DNA of 51,062 nucleotides, taken from the NCBI GenBank assembly GCA_038040385.1, contig JBBPII010000024.1, positions 1 through 51,062 on the forward strand, read 5' to 3'. Below, piece after piece: positions 38,623 through 47,643 of this stretch (its first letter is position 1; the number at the start of each line of letters is the position of its first letter). Under the pieces are notes generated by a model. That model was not told the origin of the DNA. It saw only the letters and a list, made by a program, of their open reading frames with translations, and made no database searches. The stretch is from Gilichinskyi gelida (lineage in GTDB: Bacteria > Acidobacteriota > Thermoanaerobaculia > Gp7-AA8). The position numbers were made by a program, and so were the translations under genes.

Positions 38623-39620
38623 TAGCCCTTCACCGCGTAATCGTCCCCATAGAACTTGCTCGTGATCGCGGTGTGGAACTCGATGGCCCGCACCGGCGGG
38701 TACTTCGGATCGGCGATGCACGGCAGAACTTCGAGCAGCTCGTCCTCCCACACGTACACGGCCATGGGAAACGACACACGCGGCGTGCCGCGCTGCGCGG
38801 CGTCGCGCGGCTTGCCGACGCGGTGGGTGGTGGAGGGGAAGATGTCGTTGCTGATCCGCTGCATGTAGTCGCCGCTGTTGAGGACGATCGTGCCGCGCGG
38901 CGCGCTGAGGCGGATCCACTTCATGTTCCGGCGATTGAGCACCTGCAAGCCCTCGCTGCTCGGCGCGGGGAGGAAGGTGAAGAGGTCGACGTCCTCGTGC
39001 CCCAGGAGGCGCGCGGCGCCGGAAGCGTCGTCGCGGTCGGACATCGGCGGGTAGTAATTGAGGCGCAGCCCGAAGTTCGTGCCGGTGAGCTTCGCGTCGT
39101 AGAGATGCGCGTCGCACTCGAGGTATGTGAGGAGGCTCTGCATCACCGGGAGGATCAGCCGCTCGTGCGCGCGCACGATCTGCTGAAAAAATGCGGCGTA
39201 CTCCGGGAAGGGCCAGAACTGCTGCGGATACTCGAACGCGCGGCGGCAGAACACCCACCCCTCGACCAGGTCGGGATGCATGTTGCTGGTCTCTTTGATC
39301 GGGAAGTAGCCCTGATTGACCGAGCCGTGGCGCTGCGCGCGGAAGCGCATCTTCTCCTCGAGCGAGAGGCGGCCGAACATCTCCAGGACTTTGGCTTCCG
39401 CCTCGTCGTAGAGCGCGGGGTCGACGCCGTGACCGTCGAGGATGGCGAAGCCGATCTCGCGCAGCGCGTCGCCGAGGTCGCGGGCGAAGGTGGGCGAGCG
39501 CATGTCGCAGGTGCGGATCTGGAACTCCTCGTCGAACTGCTCCTCCGACGATTCAGCCAGGTGATACGTCTGCCGTTTTTCCACGCCCTCGTAGCGCGAG
39601 TAGTCCTGGTTCGTTGGCAT
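38622..39620 (-). CDS. 2-oxoglutarate/Fe(II) oxygenase (isopenicillin-N-synthase-like)
   Basis: A 332-aa enzyme of the plant-type 2OG-Fe(II) family. It has a DIOX_N region (ARDLGDALREIGFAILDGHG), the iron ligands in LLGHEDVDLFTFL (HxD) and the distal His in PSTTHRVGKP, and the RxS that binds 2OG in PRVSFPM. The substrate is unknown. It is divergent from the cupin gene, with 15 bases between the starts. Confidence 0.9.
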   Translation of the reverse strand: MPTNQDYSRYEGVEKRQTYHLAESSEEQFDEEFQIRTCDMRSPTFARDLGDALREIGFAILDGHGVDPALYDEAEAKVLEMFGRLSLEEKMRFRAQRHGSVNQGYFPIKETSNMHPDLVEGWVFCRRAFEYPQQFWPFPEYAAFFQQIVRAHERLILPVMQSLLTYLECDAHLYDAKLTGTNFGLRLNYYPPMSDRDDASGAARLLGHEDVDLFTFLPAPSSEGLQVLNRRNMKWIRLSAPRGTIVLNSGDYMQRISNDIFPSTTHRVGKPRDAAQRGTPRVSFPMAVYVWEDELLEVLPCIADPKYPPVRAIEFHTAITSKFYGDDYAVKG

Positions 39621-39635
39621 GGAGCGTAGAGGATA

Positions 39636-40286
39636 ATGCACAACCGAATGCTTGTTGAACTCGAAGGCGGGTGCCGGGTGGTTGGGCTGAAGGACGGCGA
39701 GCCTGTGCGCGACGGCGACTTGCTGACCTGGCAGCACTTCTCTTCGGCGCTTTCGCTGCGCGTGTTGGAGTTGCGAGGGCGCGCTACGTTTCACAACGAG
39801 GCTCACGATGAGGTGCTGTACATCCTCGGGGAGGAGCGTTCGATCTATCTCCCGGCGGGGGAGTCGCTCGAACTCTCCGGAGAGATGACGATCGTGAGTG
39901 CACTCGCGCCGCAGGCGGGGACGCCTGCGAGCCAGCCGGCGGGGACGCCGGCGCTCCAAAGAACGGGCGACCGGTGGTACTCCGAGCTGATTCAGGCGGA
40001 GGTCACGCAGTTCATCGGCGGCATCCCGCCCGGCCGCGCGCCCGATCACTTCCACCTTTACGAGGAAGTCATCTGCATCCTCGACGGCTCGGGCATCATG
40101 CACGCCGGCAGCTCGTCGACGGCCATCACCAAAGGCTCGTGCATTTTCCTGCCGCGCCGGCAGGTGCACTGTGTCGAGAACACCGGCTCGGGCGAGCTGC
40201 GGCTCCTCGGCGTGTTCTACCCGGCCGGCAGTCCGGCGGTGCGCTACGGCGCCAGCTCGAACACCACCGCGCCGCCGTCGCGATAG
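39636..40286 (+). CDS. double-cupin protein
   Basis: A 216-aa protein with two cupin domains. The second is clear: GRAPDHFHLYEEVICILDGSG with the metal motif HxH-x4-E, and LPRRQVHCVENTG. The first (FHNEAHDEVLYILGEE) is similar. Between them residues about 91-107 (PQAGTPASQPAGTPALQ) are written by a GCGGGGACGCC-type repeat. It could be a dioxygenase or an isomerase. Its last 43 bases overlap the end of the convergent membrane-protein gene. Confidence 0.8.
   Translation: MHNRMLVELEGGCRVVGLKDGEPVRDGDLLTWQHFSSALSLRVLELRGRATFHNEAHDEVLYILGEERSIYLPAGESLELSGEMTIVSALAPQAGTPASQPAGTPALQRTGDRWYSELIQAEVTQFIGGIPPGRAPDHFHLYEEVICILDGSGIMHAGSSSTAITKGSCIFLPRRQVHCVENTGSGELRLLGVFYPAGSPAVRYGASSNTTAPPSR
39912..39957. 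repeat. GCGGGGACGCC repeat inside a coding region
   Basis: CAGGCGGGGACGCCTGCGAG and CCGGCGGGGACGCCGGCGCT are two tandem palindromes of a kind common between genes in GC-rich genomes. They are in frame in the cupin gene and form its interdomain linker. Confidence 0.75.
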
Positions 40287-41884
40287 ATCAGCCGCGCGCG
40301 CGGGTCAGCGAGCAGCGTGGCGCGACGCGACGGGGGGCTGAGGGAGCCGCAATAGATGTGCGTCACGCCGGCGCCGCGGAGCACGTCCCATCGGCGATCC
40401 GACCACTGCTCCAGGACTGTGTTGATGCGCGCGACCTCGGCGCGCGGCAGCGTCCACGCGTACAGCAGCGGCGGGAGGATCGACTCGCGGCCGGTGGCGA
40501 CGCTGATCCAGTAGCCGCCGTCGACACCGACCCACGCCGGCCCCGTCCAGGGCCGGGCGTCGACAGCAAAGCGCGCGCCCGGCGGAGTGTTGCGCGCGAT
40601 CCAGCGCATGGCGCGGAGGTCGGCGTCGTCGGCGAGGATGGTGGCGGGATTGACGATGTCGACGAGCGTCGTCGCGCCGCCGATGGCGATGGCCACGGCG
40701 AGAACCGCGGCGAAGCGGCGCGGAACCACCCACGCGAGCAGCCCCGCGCCGGCCAACGACAGCGGGATGAACAGCGTGATCGCGGCGGAGTCGGGCGAGG
40801 CGACGACCGGCCAAAACGTGACGACGAGCGCTACGACGCCGCACCATGCGGCGAGCAGTGCGAGCGGGCGCCACCGCAGCCTTCGCCAGTTGACGACGAG
40901 CAGCGCGAGCCACGCGGCCGAGGCGATCCGGCCCCACGCCAGCATGCCGAGCCATCCGGCCAGGCCGCTGATTCCGCCGGTCGCCAGCGCCATCAGCTCG
41001 CGGTTGTGGCGGGCGGCGATGAGATGCGACTCAGTCGTGCCGGCGATCGGCCTCACGTGCAGCAGCCAAGGAGCGATGAGCAGCGCGGCGATCAGAGCCA
41101 CAACCGCCCAGCGCCGCTTCATCACGATCAGCGCGAACGCCAGCGCGAAAAACGCCACGCGGACGTGGATCAACGCCAGTCCCGCGGCTAGGATGACGGG
41201 AACTGCACAATTGCGATTGCGCCACAAGACGATCAGCAGCGCCGGCAGAAGCAGCGTCCCCGCCAGGTGCGTGTAACGGCCCCAGGAGAGGTAGTACGCC
41301 GGAAAGTACGAGACGAAACAGGCGAGTACCGCGGCAAACACTCCGGCCATCCGCGATCGCAGGAGAACGCGTCCCGCCGCATATATCGTCACGAAGCTCA
41401 GCGCGTTGAGCAGTTGCCCGTAATGCAGAAGAAGCCGCGGAACGTCCGGCGGCGCGGCATTTCCCGTGATCACCGCCAGGATCGCCGCGGGAACGTGGAA
41501 GCCCCAGTGGTACGACGCCGGAAGCGCCCCGTCGTCGAGCAGTGCGCGGATGATCATCGCGTGGTGCACGCCGTCCACCCACGGCGGAAAGGCCAGGCCG
41601 GCGATGTCATGCGCGCGCAGCGCCGCGGCGCCCGCTGCGAGAAAAAAGACGAGCGCCGGCGGGCGAAGGCGAGCGCGGACCACGAGCAGGGCCAACGCAA
41701 CCGCAATGACTGGCAGGGCGATGACCGGCAGCCACGAAAACGGCAGCCAGACGAACGCCACCGGCCAGACCGCCAATCCGACCGCGATTTGAATTGCAAA
41801 GCCGCCGCGGCGGTAGAGCAAATAGCCCGGCGCCCACAGCAGCGCCAGACCGGCGATCCAGATTACCGGGCCCGGCGCCGCCAT
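40244..41884 (-). CDS. polytopic membrane protein, GT39-like layout
   Basis: A 546-aa protein with about ten to twelve membrane segments in residues 5-400 and a soluble C-terminal domain of about 130 residues (MRWIARNTPPGARFAVDARP, WVGVDGGYWISVATGRESIL). This layout, with WVDGVHHAMIIRALLDDGAL in the first loop, is like lipid-linked-sugar glycosyltransferases (GT-C), but no catalytic residue can be shown. The front overlaps the permease gene by 22 bases, so both are co-translated. Confidence 0.75.
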   Translation of the reverse strand: MAAPGPVIWIAGLALLWAPGYLLYRRGGFAIQIAVGLAVWPVAFVWLPFSWLPVIALPVIAVALALLVVRARLRPPALVFFLAAGAAALRAHDIAGLAFPPWVDGVHHAMIIRALLDDGALPASYHWGFHVPAAILAVITGNAAPPDVPRLLLHYGQLLNALSFVTIYAAGRVLLRSRMAGVFAAVLACFVSYFPAYYLSWGRYTHLAGTLLLPALLIVLWRNRNCAVPVILAAGLALIHVRVAFFALAFALIVMKRRWAVVALIAALLIAPWLLHVRPIAGTTESHLIAARHNRELMALATGGISGLAGWLGMLAWGRIASAAWLALLVVNWRRLRWRPLALLAAWCGVVALVVTFWPVVASPDSAAITLFIPLSLAGAGLLAWVVPRRFAAVLAVAIAIGGATTLVDIVNPATILADDADLRAMRWIARNTPPGARFAVDARPWTGPAWVGVDGGYWISVATGRESILPPLLYAWTLPRAEVARINTVLEQWSDRRWDVLRGAGVTHIYCGSLSPPSRRATLLADPRARLIYRDGGAVVFELAP

Positions 41885-43158
41885 CGCTCGATCGCGTAGA
41901 GCAACGCGCCGACCGCCGCCCAGAACACCAGCAGCTTGACCGTCGGCAGCGTCAACTGCGTCAGTAGCGCCGCCATCGCGGCGATGGAGAGCACGGCCAT
42001 CGCCCGCTGCAGCCACAGCGGCACGCCGACCGTCACCTGCGCGAACAACGCCGGATTGCGTCGCGGCAGCAGCAGCAGCGCGATGCTGTGTAGCAGATAG
42101 AGGATGACCAGGGCGAAGACGGCGATGTTCAACGCCAACGAGATCTCGCCGCTCAGCAGCAGGATGAGCGCCGCAACGAGAGTGATGGTCAGTCCGACGA
42201 TCGGCGTCCCCGTCCGCGGCGACACTCGCCCGATCAACGGCGGCGCCACGCCATCCTCGGCCAGCATGATCGCCACGCGCGACGGCACCAGCATCGTGGC
42301 ATTGAGCGACGTGGCGATGGCCATGATGGCCCCGATGGTCACCAGCGCCGCCGCGCCGAACGGCAGGTATTGCGACGCCGCCTCCGCCATCGGCGCCGGC
42401 GCGATCAGGAGCCGCGACCGCGGCAGAACGCCCAGCGCCACCACCGACATCAATAGATAGATGACCATCGTCGCCGTGATGCCGCGGACAAAGATCCGCG
42501 GCAGCTTCCGGGTGCTGTCGCGCACTTCCCCCGCCGTCTGCGCCAGCGCCTCGAATCCGGCGTAGGCGAAGAACAGCGGCGGCAGCGCGGCGAGGAAGCC
42601 GCGAAATCCGTGCGTGACGAAGGGGCGGTAGTTCTCCATGCGGATGTGGAAGAGACCCGGCACGATCAGCACCACCAGCGAGATGCCGAGGACCACGCAC
42701 ATCCAGACCTGCAAGCGTCCGAACCACCTCACGCCGGCGACGTGGATGGCGTAGAAGAACAGCAGGCTGCCGACGGCGATGGCCATCACCGAGCCGCCTC
42801 CGAACAGCTCGTGCGCGTAGTCGCCGAGGGCCCGCGCCAGGTAGGCCAGCGCGCCGATGTAGGAAATGATCTTCAGCCACGAGCCGACGAATGCCAGGCC
42901 GTAACCGCCGAAGGTGCGCGAGATGTGGGTGTACTCGCCACCCGGCTCGCGGCCGAGGGGCGTGGAGAGGAAGACCGAGTAGGCGACGGAGGTGGCGAGG
43001 ATGGCCGGCGCGAGGACCAGATATCCGAGGATGACGCTCGGCCCGGTGAGCGCCCACGCCTCGCTGGTGACTTTGAAGATGCCCGCGCCGATGAGGATGC
43101 CGAGCAGGGCCGCGTAGGACTCGACCGTCCCGAGGTCGCGGCGCAGGTTGTGGGCCAT
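41863..43158 (-). CDS. amino-acid permease (APC superfamily)
   Basis: A 431-aa transporter with about twelve membrane segments. The APC signature GILIGAGIFKVTSEAWALTG is in segment 1, and FAYAGFEALAQTAGEVRDST in segment 6. It likely takes up an amino acid with H+ or Na+; the substrate cannot be told. ATG 43158 is the natural start (MAHNLRRDLG). Confidence 0.9.
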   Translation of the reverse strand: MAHNLRRDLGTVESYAALLGILIGAGIFKVTSEAWALTGPSVILGYLVLAPAILATSVAYSVFLSTPLGREPGGEYTHISRTFGGYGLAFVGSWLKIISYIGALAYLARALGDYAHELFGGGSVMAIAVGSLLFFYAIHVAGVRWFGRLQVWMCVVLGISLVVLIVPGLFHIRMENYRPFVTHGFRGFLAALPPLFFAYAGFEALAQTAGEVRDSTRKLPRIFVRGITATMVIYLLMSVVALGVLPRSRLLIAPAPMAEAASQYLPFGAAALVTIGAIMAIATSLNATMLVPSRVAIMLAEDGVAPPLIGRVSPRTGTPIVGLTITLVAALILLLSGEISLALNIAVFALVILYLLHSIALLLLPRRNPALFAQVTVGVPLWLQRAMAVLSIAAMAALLTQLTLPTVKLLVFWAAVGALLYAIERWRRRAR

Positions 43159-43181
43159 TGGGGGCGAAGTTAGCACAGCGG

Positions 43182-43265
43182 TGTCATCCCGAGCGTTAGC
43201 GAGGGACCTGGAAGGGCGGGTGGCGCGCCGCCCGTCCCCCAGGTCCCACGCTACGCTAGGGATGT
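43182..43265. repeat. CCCGAGCG palindromic repeat, copy 2
   Basis: GTCATCCCGAGCGTTAGCGA and GGGACCTGG face CCAGGTCCC and ACGCTACGCTAGGGATG. It is the same element as at 15395-15498. It lies between the divergent permease and adaptor genes. Confidence 0.85.
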
Positions 43266-43314
43266 ACCCCCAGCGATAACCTCCCGGGCGCGGCCGCGTA
43301 AAGACGGAACGTAC

Positions 43315-44535
43315 ATGAAACGAAGAACGAAGATTCTGATCGGCATCGCCATCCTTCTCCTGGTCCTCGCCGGCCTCGGCGTGGCCAAGTCGCGGCGCGG
43401 CAAGGACATCACTCCCGTCACCCTGGCCAAGGTCACCCGCATGGACCTGACCAGCAAGGTCTCGGCGAACGGGAAAATCGACGCCCAGCGGAAGGTCGAC
43501 ATCTCCGCCAACGTCATGGGTCAGATCGTCAACCTCGCCGTGCGCGAGGGCGACGCGGTCACCAAGGGCACCGTCCTCCTGCAGATCGACCAGAAGCAGC
43601 TCGCCGCGACCGCGCGAGGCGCCGCGGCGTCGCTGCAGGCGCTCTTCTCCGACCGCGACGCGGCGCGCGCCAATGCCGTGGAGGCGCGGAACAACTTCGA
43701 GCGGGCGCAGAAGAACTTCGCGCAGAAGATCACCCCTGCCGCGGAGCTCGATCGCGCGCGCGCCGCGTACGACGCCGCGCAGGCCAACGTCTCGGCGAGC
43801 GAGCAGAGGATTCACCAGGCCCGCGCCGGCGTCGCCGCGGCGCAGGACACGCTGTCGAAAACCACCATCCGCGCGCCGATGGACGGCATCGTCACCGCCC
43901 TCCCGGTCGAGGAAGGCGAAGTCGCCGTCATCGGCACCATGAACAACCCCGGCACCAAGCTGCTGACCATCGCCGACATGAGCGTGGTCGAGGCGGTGAT
44001 GGAAGTCGACGAGACCGACGTGCCGAACGTGAAGGTGGGGCAGCGAGCCACCGTCACCATCGACGCCTACCCGAACAAGACCTACTCCGGCATCGTCACC
44101 GAGGTCGGATCGAGCCCCATCCAGCGCAGCTTGGGCGGCGGCACCGAGGCGGTGAACTTCGAGGTGAAGATCCAGGTGGAGAACCCGCCGCCCGACGTCC
44201 GCCCCGGTTTCTCCGTCTCCGCCGACATCACCACCGGCACCCGCCCGAAAGCGATCGGCATCCCCATCCAGGCGCTGGTGGTGCGCGAGAAGCCCGGCGT
44301 CAGCAAGACCGCCAAGCCGCAGGACGAGGAGGGGGTGTTCGTCAACGACAAAGGCGCGGTGAAGTTCGCCACCGTGACCACCGGCCTGTCCGGCGAGAGC
44401 AACATCGAGATCGTGAAGGGACTCTCGGAAGGGCAGGAGATCGTCACCGGGCCGTTCAAGGCGCTGCGCGATCTGAAGGACGGATCGAAGGTGAAGGAGC
44501 AGAAGGAAGAGAAGAAAGAGGGAGAGAAGAAGTAG
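43315..44535 (+). CDS. MacA/HlyD-type periplasmic adaptor
   Basis: A 406-aa membrane-fusion protein. It has one N-terminal membrane anchor (KILIGIAILLLVLAGLGVA), a lipoyl half (GQIVNLAVREGDAVTKGTVL), an alpha-hairpin (about residues 90-180), the second lipoyl half (IRAPMDGIVTALPVEEGEVA) and beta-barrel parts, and a charged tail (KEEKKEGEKK). It would join the downstream permeases to an outer-membrane channel. The next gene starts six bases after its stop. Confidence 0.93.
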   Translation: MKRRTKILIGIAILLLVLAGLGVAKSRRGKDITPVTLAKVTRMDLTSKVSANGKIDAQRKVDISANVMGQIVNLAVREGDAVTKGTVLLQIDQKQLAATARGAAASLQALFSDRDAARANAVEARNNFERAQKNFAQKITPAAELDRARAAYDAAQANVSASEQRIHQARAGVAAAQDTLSKTTIRAPMDGIVTALPVEEGEVAVIGTMNNPGTKLLTIADMSVVEAVMEVDETDVPNVKVGQRATVTIDAYPNKTYSGIVTEVGSSPIQRSLGGGTEAVNFEVKIQVENPPPDVRPGFSVSADITTGTRPKAIGIPIQALVVREKPGVSKTAKPQDEEGVFVNDKGAVKFATVTTGLSGESNIEIVKGLSEGQEIVTGPFKALRDLKDGSKVKEQKEEKKEGEKK

Positions 44536-44541
44536 CAACTG

Positions 44542-45753
44542 ATGGAAACTCTCCGCATCGCTGCATCTGCCCTCGGCACGCACAAACTGCGCAGCTTCCT
44601 CACCCTCCTCGGCGTGATCATCGGCGTGATGACCGTGGTGTCGGTCGTCTCCATCATCTCCGGCCTCAACAACTACATTCAGGAAAAGGTCTTTCAGCTC
44701 AATCCCGACGTCTACGTGGTCACGCAGTTCGGGATCATCACCAGCCGCGAGCAGTTCCTCGAGGCGGCCAAGCGCAAGCGGATCGACTGGGGCGACTACG
44801 ATGCCATCCGCCAGCGCTGCCACAACTGCGCGATGATCGGCGTGAGCGAAAACCGGCGCGACACCGTCAAGCGCGGCGCGAAGAAGCTCACCCGCGTGCG
44901 CATCCAGGGCGCCACGCCGAACATGGCGGAGATCAGCAACGTCGACCTCGAGGCCGGGCGGTTCTTCACCCCCGCGGAGAACACGCACTCGTCGCAGGTG
45001 ACCATCATCGGCACCGACGTCCGCGACGAGATCTTCGGCAAGCTCGATCCCATCGGCCGCACCATGACCATCGGCGACCACCCCTTCAAAGTCATCGGGC
45101 TTCTGCGCAAGCAGGGCTCGGTCCTCGGCCAGAGCCAGGACAACCAGTTGTGGATTCCGATCAATGCCTTCCGCAAGCAGTTCGGCATCCGCAGCTCGCT
45201 CGACCTCTTCATCAAGGCCAAGGATGGCGTGCCGGGCATTCAGCGATCGATCGATGACGTGCGCGTCATCCTGCGCAGCCGCCGCCGGACGCCGTTCCGC
45301 GGCGACGATCCGTTCGGCACCGTCAGCGCCGAGGCCGTCCAGCAGGTGTGGAAGAACATCTCGGCGGGCGGTTTCGCGCTGATGATCTTCATCTCCGGCA
45401 TCTCGCTGGTGGTCGGCGGCATCGTGATCATGAACATCATGCTGGTGTCGGTCATCGAGCGGACGCGGGAGATCGGCGTCCGGCGCGCGCTCGGCGCCAC
45501 CAAGCGGAACATCAGGACCCAGTTCCTCACCGAGGCCATGCTCCTCTCGTTCGGCGGCGGCGCCGTCGGCGTGACCCTCGGATACCTGATCAGCAAAGCG
45601 ATCTCCACCTTCTTCCCGCTGCCGACGCTGGTGCGGCCGTCGCTGGTGATCAGCGGTCTGCTGATCGCGGTGATCACCGGTGCGCTGGCCGGATACTTCC
45701 CGGCACGCCGCGCTGCACGACTGCCGCCCGTCGACGCGCTGAGGTACGAATGA
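44542..45753 (+). CDS. MacB-type ABC permease 1
   Basis: A 403-aa permease with a first membrane segment (FLTLLGVIIGVMTVVSVVSI), a periplasmic MacB_PCD domain of about 220 residues and three C-terminal segments (VGGIVIMNIMLVSVIERTRE marks the first). No ATPase domain is attached. It overlaps the next permease by four bases, and the two may form a heterodimer. Confidence 0.92.
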   Translation: METLRIAASALGTHKLRSFLTLLGVIIGVMTVVSVVSIISGLNNYIQEKVFQLNPDVYVVTQFGIITSREQFLEAAKRKRIDWGDYDAIRQRCHNCAMIGVSENRRDTVKRGAKKLTRVRIQGATPNMAEISNVDLEAGRFFTPAENTHSSQVTIIGTDVRDEIFGKLDPIGRTMTIGDHPFKVIGLLRKQGSVLGQSQDNQLWIPINAFRKQFGIRSSLDLFIKAKDGVPGIQRSIDDVRVILRSRRRTPFRGDDPFGTVSAEAVQQVWKNISAGGFALMIFISGISLVVGGIVIMNIMLVSVIERTREIGVRRALGATKRNIRTQFLTEAMLLSFGGGAVGVTLGYLISKAISTFFPLPTLVRPSLVISGLLIAVITGALAGYFPARRAARLPPVDALRYE

Positions 45754-46997
45754 TTCGCGAGAACGTGAGGTTCGCCACCGGCGCGCTGGCCGCGCACAAG
45801 CTGCGCTCGGCGCTGACCATCCTCGGCATCGTCATCGGGGTGACGACGGTGATCGCCATGGTGTCGATCATCGAGGGGTTCAACAACAACGTCATCAAGA
45901 GCTTTCAGTCGTTCGGCGCCACGCTGGTGCAGTTCCAGAAGTTCGATCCGCAGTTCGGACCCGGCAACCGCGACGACTCGCAGCGGCTCCGCAAGAACCT
46001 GACGTACGAGGACGCCCAGGCGCTGAAGCGGCTCTGCCCGTCGATGCTCGCCGTGTCGCCGGAGCGCTACTGGTTCGCCGGCGACGACAGCGGCGCACCC
46101 GACGTCATCTACGGCTCGCAGCAGGCCACGCCCGACACGGTCGTCGGCGTCACCGAGGACTACCCGATCGCCAACAATCACTTCATCGGCGAAGGACGGT
46201 TCATCACCGCCGACGACGTGCTGCACGCCTCGCCGGTGATCGTCATCGGCTCGAACATCGCCGAGACGCTCTTCCCGCGCACCGATCCGATCGGCAAGGA
46301 CGTCTCCGTCCGCGGGCGCAAGTACTCCGTGGTGGGCGTGATGGCCAAACAGGGACAATCGCTCTTCGAGACCGTCGACGGGCACGCCTACCTTCCGATC
46401 AGCACCTTCGACGGACACTTCCCGTGGATCAAGCGCGACGTCGGCGTGAACATCGCCACCATCCCGCGGCGGCCGGAGTGGGTGGGTCGCATCACCGAGG
46501 AGGGGACGGCGGTGCTGCGCGCGCGGCGCAAGGTGCCGTTCAACAAGCCGAACGACTTCGGGCTCATGACCCCCGACAAGCTGATCGGAAACTTTAAGGC
46601 GATTACGGGCGGGATCACGCTGGCCATGATCTTCATCTCGTCGATCGCGCTGATCGTCGGTGGCGTGGGCGTCATGAACATCATGCTGGTGTCGGTGACG
46701 GAGCGGACGCGCGAGATCGGGGTGCGCAAAGCGATCGGCGCCGTGAAGCGCGACATCGTGACCCAGTTCCTGACCGAGGCCATGACCCTCTCGGGCATCG
46801 GCGGCGTGATCGGCGTCGCCGTCGGGCTGGCGATTGCCGCCGTGGTCCGCAACGTCAGCCCGCTACCGACCACCACCCCCCTCTGGTCGATCGCAGTGGG
46901 CCTGCTGGTGTCGATCTCCATCGGGCTGTTCTTCGGCATCTACCCCGCCTACCAGGCCGCCCGGCTCGACCCCGTGGACGCCCTCCGCTACGAGTGA
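45750..46997 (+). CDS. MacB-type ABC permease 2
   Basis: A 415-aa permease with the same architecture as its neighbour (ALTILGIVIGVTTVIAMVSI at the front, VGVMNIMLVSVTERTREIGV near residue 310, VDALRYE at the end). The two are clearly paralogues that arose by duplication. No ATPase gene follows; the ATPase must be encoded elsewhere, perhaps a free LolD/MacB-type protein. The stop codon lies in the left arm of the vapBC operator. Confidence 0.92.
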   Translation: MIRENVRFATGALAAHKLRSALTILGIVIGVTTVIAMVSIIEGFNNNVIKSFQSFGATLVQFQKFDPQFGPGNRDDSQRLRKNLTYEDAQALKRLCPSMLAVSPERYWFAGDDSGAPDVIYGSQQATPDTVVGVTEDYPIANNHFIGEGRFITADDVLHASPVIVIGSNIAETLFPRTDPIGKDVSVRGRKYSVVGVMAKQGQSLFETVDGHAYLPISTFDGHFPWIKRDVGVNIATIPRRPEWVGRITEEGTAVLRARRKVPFNKPNDFGLMTPDKLIGNFKAITGGITLAMIFISSIALIVGGVGVMNIMLVSVTERTREIGVRKAIGAVKRDIVTQFLTEAMTLSGIGGVIGVAVGLAIAAVVRNVSPLPTTTPLWSIAVGLLVSISIGLFFGIYPAYQAARLDPVDALRYE

Positions 46998-47024
46998 TAA
47001 CATCTCTCCCGCTGGTGTTATCAC
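46994..47024. promoter_or_regulatory. 9-bp inverted repeat operator before the vapBC pair
   Basis: GTGATAACA (46994-47002) and TGTTATCAC (47016-47024) are perfect reverse complements, 13 bases apart, and end right at the antitoxin ATG. This is where a ribbon-helix-helix antitoxin and its toxin normally repress their own operon. Confidence 0.75.
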
Positions 47025-47249
47025 ATGATCCGAACCCAGATCAGCCTCAGCGAAGAAGAATACGAAGCGGCGAAGGCGGAAGCAGCGCGTCTCGGCATTC
47101 CCCTGGCCGAGCTTCTGCGGCGCTCGTTGCGCGCGCTGCTGCCCGACGACAGCGCGCGGCCGTGGATGCGATTCGCCGGCATGATCGAGTCAGGCCGCTC
47201 CGACGCCAGCCAGACCATCGATGATGTCGTCTATGGCAACAAAGCCTGA
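47025..47249 (+). CDS. vapB: VapB-type (ribbon-helix-helix) antitoxin
   Basis: A 74-aa protein with an RHH start (MIRTQISLSEEEYEAAKAEA) and a C-terminal tail that would wrap the toxin (MIESGRSDASQTIDDVVYG). It overlaps the PIN toxin gene by 17 bases, as is usual in vapBC. Confidence 0.88.
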   Translation: MIRTQISLSEEEYEAAKAEAARLGIPLAELLRRSLRALLPDDSARPWMRFAGMIESGRSDASQTIDDVVYGNKA

Positions 47250-47643
47250 AGCGTACGTAGACACTTCCGCGCTGATCGCGTTCGCCGACCGCTCCGATTC
47301 GTATCACCACCTCTTTCGCCGCGCCTTCGCCGAGCCACCCCCGCTCATCAGCACTCCGTTGGTCGTGGGCGAAGGCCACGGATGGTTCGTCAAGCGCTTC
47401 GATTCCTACCGCGCGCTCGAGTTCCTGGCCATGATCGAGTCGATGCCATTGAAGCTCACGGCGATCGGGAAGAAGGAACTGACCGCCGGCGCGGCGATTC
47501 TCCGCCGCTTCTCGGATCAGGACCTCACGCTCGTCGACGCCGTCGGCCTCCACCTCATGACCGTACGCAACATCCGGTCATGCTGGTCGACGGATTTCCA
47601 TCTCTCGCTGACCGGCGTGCCGCTGCTGATTCATCAAGGCTAG
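47233..47643 (+). CDS. vapC: VapC-type PIN-domain toxin
   Basis: A 136-aa RNase of the PIN fold. The acidic residues are placed as usual: D in YVDTSALIAF, E in VGEGHGWF, D in LTLVDAVGLH and D in STDFH. It should cleave an RNA, often tRNA or rRNA, when free of VapB. The ATG at 47233 is used; two ATGs just upstream are possible. Confidence 0.9.
   Translation: MATKPEAYVDTSALIAFADRSDSYHHLFRRAFAEPPPLISTPLVVGEGHGWFVKRFDSYRALEFLAMIESMPLKLTAIGKKELTAGAAILRRFSDQDLTLVDAVGLHLMTVRNIRSCWSTDFHLSLTGVPLLIHQG

Noticed and set aside
38622..40169. Upstream extension of the oxygenase frame by about 180 codons
   Set aside because: It is antisense to the double-cupin gene, and ATG 39620 with MPTNQDY begins the conserved protein.
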